From Pleurotus ostreatus/Saccharomyces cerevisiae fusant (taxonomy: Eukaryota; Opisthokonta), in assembly GCA_024196135.1 (NCBI GenBank), contig JAMQCK010000848.1, forward strand, positions 1 through 14,901: DNA of 14,901 nt, given 5' to 3'. Both the position numbers and the translations under genes were made by a program. Under the pieces are notes generated by a model. The model was not told the origin of the DNA and made no database searches. It saw only the letters and a list, made by a program, of their open reading frames with translations. Below, piece after piece: positions 10,001 through 14,901 of this stretch (positions are counted from its first letter, which is position 1; each line of letters starts with the position of its first letter).

Positions 10001-10120
10001 AAAGCCGTCGCGCGGGGCGACGTATACGGCCCGGGAACGTTCTTGCCCGCGCTCATGGACGAGGTTGCGAGCCTGCAATCCGAGGAGGTGAGGAAAAGGG
10101 CGAAGGTGGAGGCTGTGTAG
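7021..10120 (+). CDS. THI6: Bifunctional thiamine-phosphate synthase / hydroxyethylthiazole kinase, 8 exons, 531 aa
   Basis: Exons: 7021-7794, 8008-8182, 8348-8434, 8655-8731, 8972-9053, 9265-9370, 9636-9782 and 9973-10120, giving 1596 nt with every junction in frame. Residues 1 to about 235 form a thiamine-phosphate synthase (ThiE type): VQLREK (Gln39, Arg41, Lys43), LINDRAD (69-75), GVHVGQDD (84-91), YIGIGSVYGTATK and AIGGINAGN. This half joins the pyrimidine diphosphate and thiazole phosphate into thiamine phosphate. Residues from about 245 form the hydroxyethylthiazole kinase (ThiM type): NPLVHQITN, FDPVGVGAT, VLKGNAGEL and the VTGSGC motif with the likely catalytic Cys435. This half phosphorylates the thiazole alcohol. 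The fused order and length match yeast Thi6 (540 aa), and both active sites look intact. Exon 1 carries the whole first domain, while the kinase half is cut into seven small exons by introns of 165-265 nt, several with tandem repeats. No regulatory motif is evident. Confidence 0.95.
8507..8595. repeat. Three 30-bp tandem copies in THI6 intron 3
   Basis: Units beginning near 8507, 8536 and 8566 share CTCTCGTTCT, followed by GCTGGACACT, GCTGAATACT and GCCGGATACT at 8521, 8551 and 8581, a 30-bp period. They lie wholly inside the intron. On the other strand they read as a spurious ten-residue peptide repeat. Confidence 0.8.
9444..9518. repeat. Four 19-bp tandem copies in THI6 intron 6
   Basis: TATTGGTGRAGGGAGKGGG-type units start at 9444, 9463, 9482 and 9501. 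The first begins TGTTGG. The run is purine-rich in the sense strand, the opposite of most other introns here. Confidence 0.85.
9514..9589. repeat. Two 38-bp tandem copies in THI6 intron 6
   Basis: Copies at 9514-9551 and 9552-9589 contain GGAGGGCAATGCGATGGGG-like sequence and differ at one position. They follow directly on the 19-bp array. Confidence 0.85.
9898..9937. repeat. Two 20-bp tandem copies in THI6 intron 7
   Basis: TTCTCACTGCACACCGTGAC occurs perfectly at 9898-9917 and 9918-9937, shortly upstream of the 3' splice site at 9970-9972. Confidence 0.9.
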
Positions 10121-10877
10121 GAGGCGCTTTTGCTTTCGCAGTCTAGGCGGGGCGCTTCCGCTCAGGCCCCGTCATGCCCCTGCGCGATGCGGCTGTGTTG
10201 CTGAAGGGAAGGGGCGGGGCGCAAGCGAGTGAAGGAGCCGGCGAAAACGGCGAGGGCGATGAAGGCGAAGAGAACGAAGGATGGCGAGGGCGTGAAGAAA
10301 AGGAAGGACTAGAAGGAATGGAAGGAACGGATAACTAACATGGATAATTTACATAGAAACCTGTTGTTGTACTTTTCTTGTTTTATGCGTCATTTATGGT
10401 CAGCGCGAGCGGTCTGTTCACGAGTTCGTCTGTTTCCTTACCCTTGAGTCTCAGTCCTTGACCCTTCGGTCCCAGTTCCTGACCTTGCGCGTCGGGCAAG
10501 GGCGCGATTGTAGACAGAGCGAGGAGCGCTGTACTTGCGCGTCGGACGAGGAGCCCAGAACTTGCGCGTCGGGCGAGGTACGCAGTGTTGGAATCTCGAC
10601 ATACGCGCGGGCGCGTCGAGCGAGGGCGCTGAACTTGCGCGTCGACCGGGCGCTCGCCAGCAAGCAGGCGACAAGAGTGGTGATTGCCAGCTAGTCGTAC
10701 ACGAGAACTTGAGTGGTGGTTGTGTGCTTCTTCCCAACCTTCCTCCCCACCCACATCCTCCTTCTTCGACCCCCCTCCCTCCTCGCCCTCGTCTGTGGGC
10801 GAGCTTCTCCCTCATCCATCGCCCTCTCTCTCCACCCTCCCTTCCCTCCCCTTCCTCTCCCCATAAACCCTCACCTA
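10121..10877. other. Convergent intergenic region between THI6 and SCO1
   Basis: This 757-bp stretch lies between the THI6 and SCO1 stop codons and holds both 3' UTRs. The first ~200 bp after THI6 are purine-rich, followed by an AT-richer patch at 10320-10400 that may hold the THI6 polyadenylation site. A degenerate 27-bp repeat fills roughly 10484-10660, and 10735-10860 is strongly pyrimidine-rich on the plus strand. No credible gene is seen. Confidence 0.6.
10484..10660. repeat. Degenerate repeat with CTTGCGCGTCG core
   Basis: The core CTTGCGCGTCG occurs at 10484, 10534, 10561 and 10634. The second and third copies sit in adjacent 27-bp units (CGAGGAGC... to ...GTCGGR), and a diverged relative, GCGCGTCGAG, lies near 10611. 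The 27-bp unit is a multiple of three, so the opposite strand shows apparent nine-residue peptide repeats in all frames. I take these as artefacts. Confidence 0.75.
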
Positions 10878-10916
10878 CTACGCCCTCTCCCCCTTCCTCT
10901 CCCCATACACCCTCAC
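10848..10916 (-). repeat. 27-bp direct repeat across the SCO1 stop codon
   Basis: Plus-strand copies at 10848-10874 and 10890-10916 differ at one base and are offset by 42 bp. The right copy codes for SCO1 residues VRVYGERKG. The left copy lies after the stop codons, in the same frame, and would code for the same nine residues. Confidence 0.9.
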
Positions 10917-13564
10917 CGCCTCCTCGACCTTCTGCTTGATATCCTCCGCGGTCAGGTTCTGCCCGAAGGCGTCGACGAAGTGGCCTGTTGGGGGAGGGGG
11001 AGGGTGAGTGTTTTTGTTATGGTAGGGGGGGAGTGTGTGGGGAGGGGTGCGTGTGTGGATTGTTATGGGAGGGGTTAGCGTCAGTAATGTGTGCTTCATC
11101 GATCTCATTTCTTCCGGGCCTCCACCCCATGCTCTGGTCGGCTGAGCCTCTCGACATCCATGGCCCTCGAGTCGCAAACCAGCCGTCAGCCGGTTACCAC
11201 TCTCGCCTCCCCTTTCTTGCCGCCCGCTCGGTCGAAGGTGGCAGCCGCCCGTTCGGTCGCGGGTGGCAGCCGCCAGCCCCGCCCTCGCGCCGGCTCTCGG
11301 TGCCCGTTTCCAAAGAGGCTCGAGCCTCATACAAAGTCGGTGCGAAACACCTTCATACCATGGAGAAAGACAGCCCCGCACTCAAAGTCGGTGCGAAACA
11401 CCTCTCACTCACCCTCCGGATCCACCAAATACACAAAGATGCTATGGTCGACCAAATAATCGCCCGCCGGGTCCGCGTCCGGCGGCGTCGAGAAGTAGAC
11501 GCGGTAGGCGCGGCAGATGGACTGTTGAGAGGTCAGTATTATGTTGAGTGGTCAGTATTGAGATAATTGATAGGGGGGGTTGGGTTGATTATGAGGTGAG
11601 TGAAGGTTATAGGGGGGGAGGAGGGCGAAGGGGAGGGGGGTGATCAGTACGGTCTGCCTTTAGTATCTCTAAAGTTACAAGAAAGGGTCAAGAGCACAGG
11701 AAGAGGCGAGCCCTCTTTGCCTACGCCGCTGTGTGCGAAAATGACCGCAAGGAAAAAAATGCTCGCTTACTTTAGTCGCCTCCCACCCACCCCTCAACCC
11801 GACAAACCGCGGGTGGAAATCAGCGAGGTAGCGCGCGATGGCCGGTAGCGTGTCCCGCTGCGGGTCGACCGTGATGAAGAGGGGGAGGAGGGGGAGGGAG
11901 GTGTCTTTTTCTGTGAGGGGGGTGGTTAGTATGTTGTTGTATGGAAGAAGAGGGGGGTTACATCAGTACGATGTTTGGATCAGTACGATGTTTAAATCAG
12001 GACGATGTTGTATGGGAGAAGAAGGTCGTCAGCAAGGTGATTGGCGAGGGTTAGTGAGGGGTTGGGTTTGGGAAGTGGATGGGGAGGGAAGTGGGGGGAT
12101 ATGGGCGTAGGGAAGTGGGAGGGAGAAGAAATAAAGAGGGTAGGTGTGAGGGTATGGGGTAAGGTGGGGGAGGCGACAGGGGCGGGGTGACGCAGTCCGA
12201 AAAAGGGAAAGGACCGAAAAACACGAGACACCAAAAACACCAAAAAAAAAACCCACTCACCCACCCCCCTCACCACCTCCCCCATCTTATCCAGCTCCGC
12301 GGGGCATATATCCGGGCAGTTCGTGAAGCCGAAGTAGAGGAGGGACCAGTGGTTGAGCAGGTTGGCGTCGGTGAAGGGGGTGCCTGGGAGGGGGGTGAGT
12401 GGCAGCGAACATGGTGGAAGATAATGTTAGAGGAAAGGGGGAGGGGTGTCAGCGTTAGCGAGCACGGTAAAGGGGTGTCAGTGTTAGCGAGGTGAGGGGG
12501 GATGAGAGCGAAGGGGGGCGAAGGGGGGTTGGGGGGGGGCGAAGGGAGGGGAAAGGGAAGGGGGGAGGAGGGCAAAGGAGAGGGAGGGGTGGGGGAGATA
12601 CAAAGGGGAGAAAGAATGAGAAGGTGGCAGGGACGGACGGGAGGAGGGGGCGATAGCGCGCGTCAAATCACGGGCGCAACCCCTCGCAATCACGCCCCTC
12701 TCCCTCTTCGCAAAACACCACACGGCGACCTAACACTCACCCTCCGGCCTCTCCTCCACCCTCGGCACGCCGCTGGCACCCGTCGCGCTGGTGGCAGTCA
12801 AAGCAAAGGGCCCGCCGACCTTGGGGCGGCCGTACGCTTGGGCGGCGTTTTCTTTTTCTGGGGTGGTGGGGGGGTAGGTGAGGGCGGGAGAGGTGGTGGG
12901 AGGAAGGAGGAGGGGGGTGAAGGTGGAGGGGGCCAAGGGAAGAGGCGAGAGCAGCGAAGAGGCAGTCGTCAGTAGGGTATGCGCGCGCCTGACTAACCCC
13001 ACTCACCCCGCTCCTCCTCCAGCTTCTGCTTCTCGTGGCGGAAGTAGAGGACGAGGCCGACGCCGGTGGCGACGAAGACGGCGGCGGAGGGGAGGGTGAA
13101 GACCTGGGTGGGGGTCAGTGGGCGTTAGGTGAGGTGGGAGAGGGTGGGAAGTGGGAGAGTAGTGGAAGGGAGTGGGACGCGAGGGATGGGTGGGTGGGGG
13201 ATGAGGGTAACTGGGAGAGTGGGGGACGGGGAAATAGATAGGGTAGGTAGGCGCAAAGGGAAGCACGATCACTCACCCCGACATCATACCGACTCTTCGA
13301 GCCCGAGGACATGAAACGTCGCTGGACGAGGCCGCGGGAGGCGGACTGAGTTGCGACGGTAGGACGCGCCGATCGGGTTGAGTACGCGGCGCGGGTGCTA
13401 TTAGCAGCAGCACGTCCAGCAGTCGCGCTCGAGCGGCCAGCAGCCACAGTCGACCGGCCAGCAGCCAACAAAGCACCGCTAGCAGAAAGCGCGGAGCGGC
13501 TAACGGACGAGCGGCCTACAGCGACCGCCGCATACCCGAGCCGTGCGTGTGTTGCGGGGAGCAT
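10878..13564 (-). CDS. SCO1: Mitochondrial copper chaperone SCO1, 7 exons, 326 aa
   Basis: Exons on the minus strand: 13564-13277, 13103-13007, 12857-12741, 12383-12261, 11910-11771, 11521-11413 and 10984-10878 (stop TAG, then a second TAG), 981 nt in total with frame kept throughout. Residues 1-96 are rich in Arg, Ser and Ala with almost no acidic residues, a mitochondrial targeting sequence. About 97-117 ([21 protein letters not shown]) is a single inner-membrane anchor. The thioredoxin-like domain follows with [22 protein letters not shown] (copper ligands Cys190 and Cys194), [21 protein letters not shown] and [12 protein letters not shown] (ligand His281), ending with FGQN. All three copper ligands are intact. 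The family passes copper to the CuA site of Cox2 in cytochrome c oxidase assembly, facing the intermembrane space. The introns are 149-428 nt, long for fungi. The splice donor after exon 4 was chosen at GTGAGT 12260 because it alone gives the frame and spacing of known SCO proteins. Confidence 0.95.
11222..11271. repeat. Two 25-bp tandem copies in SCO1 intron 6
   Basis: GCCCGCTCGGTCGAAGGTGG at 11222 is repeated with three changes at 11247 as GCCCGTTCGGTCGCGGGTGG. Both copies continue as CAGCC. Confidence 0.85.
11332..11403. repeat. 21-bp direct repeat next to the SCO1 exon 6 donor
   Basis: The 21-bp sequence that starts CAAAGTCGGTGCGAAACACC occurs at 11332-11352 and 11383-11403, offset by 51 bp. 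The right copy begins nine bases inside the intron, beside the true 5' splice site at 11412. The left copy is preceded in sense by GGTATGA, a possible second donor. Confidence 0.9.
11962..12012. repeat. Three 17-bp tandem copies in SCO1 intron 4
   Basis: ATCAGTACGATGTTTGG-like units start at 11962, 11979 and 11996. The third is diverged (ATCAGGACGATGTTGTA). A looser repeat of TGTTGTATGG-RAGAAG flanks the array, near 11935 and 12006. Confidence 0.85.
12442..12490. repeat. 20-bp direct repeat in SCO1 intron 3
   Basis: AGGGGTGTCAGCGTTAGCGA at 12442-12461 recurs with one change at 12471-12490. In sense the copies contain CGCTAAC, which resembles a fungal branch site. Confidence 0.85.
12491..12625 (+). 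other. Guanine-rich homopurine tract inside SCO1 intron 3
   Basis: The plus strand is almost entirely A and G, with G runs of 6, 6, 9, 3 and 4 at 12513-12551. This meets the usual pattern for a G-quadruplex on the template strand of SCO1. The intron RNA itself would be C-rich. Confidence 0.7.
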
Positions 13565-14060
13565 GGGTGGTAGTGTTGTGTGGGTGTGCGGGTTGTGAGA
13601 GGGTCGAGGGTTGTGGTAGACGTGTGGGTGGTCCTCTGCGTGCGGGTATGCCGATCCGTTCAGGGTTAGCGTGCAAGTAGTCCTTCGCGGTCAAGTAGTC
13701 CTTCGCGTGAGGCAGTCCTTCTCCTGCGTGAGCCCTATACGTACGAGACCGAACGCTTCAGTCAGCTAGCGTACCCGGTGAGATGGACGCGGGTTCGATC
13801 GAGGCAGCGAGTCTGTCGGCGTGCGGACCGGGGTGCGCTACCCACGTGCGCGTGTGATGTCACGGCTGCCGGCCATCGTCTTCCTCCGTGCACGGCGATA
13901 GGGAGGAAGGCGGCGAGTGTGCGTCTTCTGTGCGATCGCTGCGAGATCCCTGCCGTGCTTAAGACCTCTGCCGTTGCCTGTCTCTCACCGCCGTGCGCCA
14001 GCCTACTGTATGCTGTACACCCTCTGAACCGTGCTATCTAGACGCGCTCAAGCCGCCACC
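13565..14060. promoter_or_regulatory. Divergent promoter region between SCO1 and the dioxygenase gene
   Basis: There are 496 bp between the two ATGs. No clear TATA box is seen. A CACGTG E-box at 13843-13848 and a CRE-like TGATGTCA at 13855-13862 lie close together near the middle, and could bind bHLH and bZIP factors; these are motif matches only. An 18-bp period duplication lies at 13674-13707. The dioxygenase ATG has an ideal context (GCCGCCACC). Confidence 0.4.
13674..13707. repeat. Two CAAGTAGTCCTTCGCG copies
   Basis: The 16-bp sequence occurs perfectly at 13674-13689 and 13692-13707, with a partial relative (GGCAGTCCTTC) just after. It lies 110 bp upstream of the SCO1 start. Confidence 0.85.
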
Positions 14061-14901
14061 ATGTCTGCCCCACTCGAGTACCTCACGCAAGAGCAGATCG
14101 ACAAGGTTGGTCGATTGACAAGTGTACTACATGCGCACGGGTGTTTATCGCAACGGAAAGCGTAGTTCTACAGGGATGGGTGCGTGCCATCTTGCCTCCC
14201 CTCACACTCCCCTGTAACGTCCAGTATCGCCTGCTTACTCCCGCTTGCGTCCGCTCGACACGCACCAACCTAATCTTGCGCCTTCAGCTACCTTGTCCTC
14301 CCAAAATTCGTCGACGACGACACCGTCAACGCGCTCCTGACACGCTCAAAGGAGCTGCTCGACGAATGCGACGCAGATAATCATCCTATGGTGCGTCCCA
14401 AACAGCGCGCCCGCTTCTGCCCTTCTCCCTCTGTGCCGCAATTTGCCCCGTTCTCTCTGCTCCGGTTCATCCTCTCATCATGCTCCCTCACCTCTTTATG
14501 CTACCTCAGCTCCCTATCTTACCCTCCCCCTTCGCTCCTCATTCGAACCCTTACATCCCCCATCGTGATTACCACTCACTAACACTCTCCCCAGACCCGC
14601 TTCACCACCGGCGACGACGACCACGTCGGAGACGACTACTTCCTCGACTCGGGCGATAAGATGTGCGTCCTTCTTCCCCTCCCCTTTGCTCTGCCCCTCT
14701 CTCTTCCCCTCCCTCCCCTGCTGCAAGGGGGTAGCCGTGCCTTCGGAATTCCGCATCACCTCCTCCTCTTCTCCCTCCCCCTCTCCCGTCCCACCTTCCA
14801 TACCCTAACTTTCCTCCCCCCAGCCGCTACTTCCTCGAACCCGACGCCGTCACAGACGGCCGCCTCAACCGCCCCAAGCAGCTCGCGGTGAATAAGATCG
14901 G
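14061..14901 (+). CDS. Phytanoyl-CoA dioxygenase (PhyH/PHYHD1-like) family protein, N-terminal part
   Basis: Exons: 14061-14105, 14166-14179, 14288-14390, 14595-14662 and 14824 to beyond the window edge. The introns are 60, 108, 204 and 161 nt. The joined product starts MSAPLEYLTQEQIDK, then FYRDGYLVLPKFVDDDTV, TRFTTGDDD..., DYFLDSGDKIRYFLE and QLAVNKIG. These match the N-terminal half of the PhyH fold, especially the PHYHD1 branch, where a 'DYFL-SGDKIRFF' and 'NKIGH' pattern is characteristic. Members are Fe(II)/2-oxoglutarate oxygenases, often of unknown substrate. The iron-binding His-x-Asp and distal His would be encoded beyond the window, so activity cannot be judged. Exon 2 is only 14 nt (TTCTACAGGGATGG), but it supplies the conserved FYRDG residues and restores frame. 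The first donor, GTTGGT, is weak. The start is supported by the GCCGCCACC context. Confidence 0.9.

Noticed and set aside
10484..10660. CRISPR-like array
   Set aside because: Copies are few, degenerate and unevenly spaced, and the host is a eukaryote.
10383..10815. Minus-strand frames with nine-residue peptide repeats
   Set aside because: All three frames show a repeat because the DNA unit is 27 bp; none resembles a protein.

Overview
The window is GC-rich nuclear DNA of a basidiomycete fungus, most likely an Agaricomycete. The evidence is: genes split by many GT-AG introns; a fungal-type (FunK1) protein kinase, a family typical of mushroom-forming fungi; a fused thiamine enzyme of the yeast THI6 type; and a mitochondrial SCO1 copper chaperone. 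All assignments come from reading translations and splice sites by eye; no search was run.

Layout from left to right. 1-522 (+): the C-terminal end of an RGG-box protein. 954-3556 (-): a five-exon FunK1-type kinase of 799 residues, tail to tail with the RGG gene. About 3700-5307: a stretch of some 1.6 kb with no convincing gene. 5308-6796 (-): a four-exon multi-pass membrane protein of 273 residues. 7021-10120 (+): eight-exon THI6, divergent from the membrane protein gene across 224 bp. 10121-10877: a convergent intergenic region with a degenerate 27-bp repeat. 10878-13564 (-): seven-exon SCO1 of 326 residues. 13565-14060: a divergent promoter region. 14061-14901 (+): the first five exons of a phytanoyl-CoA dioxygenase-family gene that runs off the window.

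The genes do not form a pathway. THI6 makes and salvages thiamine phosphate, SCO1 delivers copper to cytochrome c oxidase, and the dioxygenase and kinase have unknown substrates. The close divergent pairs may share promoters, but that is an inference from spacing.

The unusual features lie mainly in non-coding DNA. Most introns of THI6, SCO1 and the dioxygenase are long, pyrimidine-rich in the sense direction and often carry small tandem repeats, while the kinase has four plain introns of 49-54 nt. The last SCO1 codons are duplicated in frame just beyond the stop codons. The dioxygenase has a 14-nt exon, and the 503-nt intron of the membrane protein gene is open in frame over nearly its whole length. 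I see no clear evidence of a new defence, mobile or biosynthetic system.
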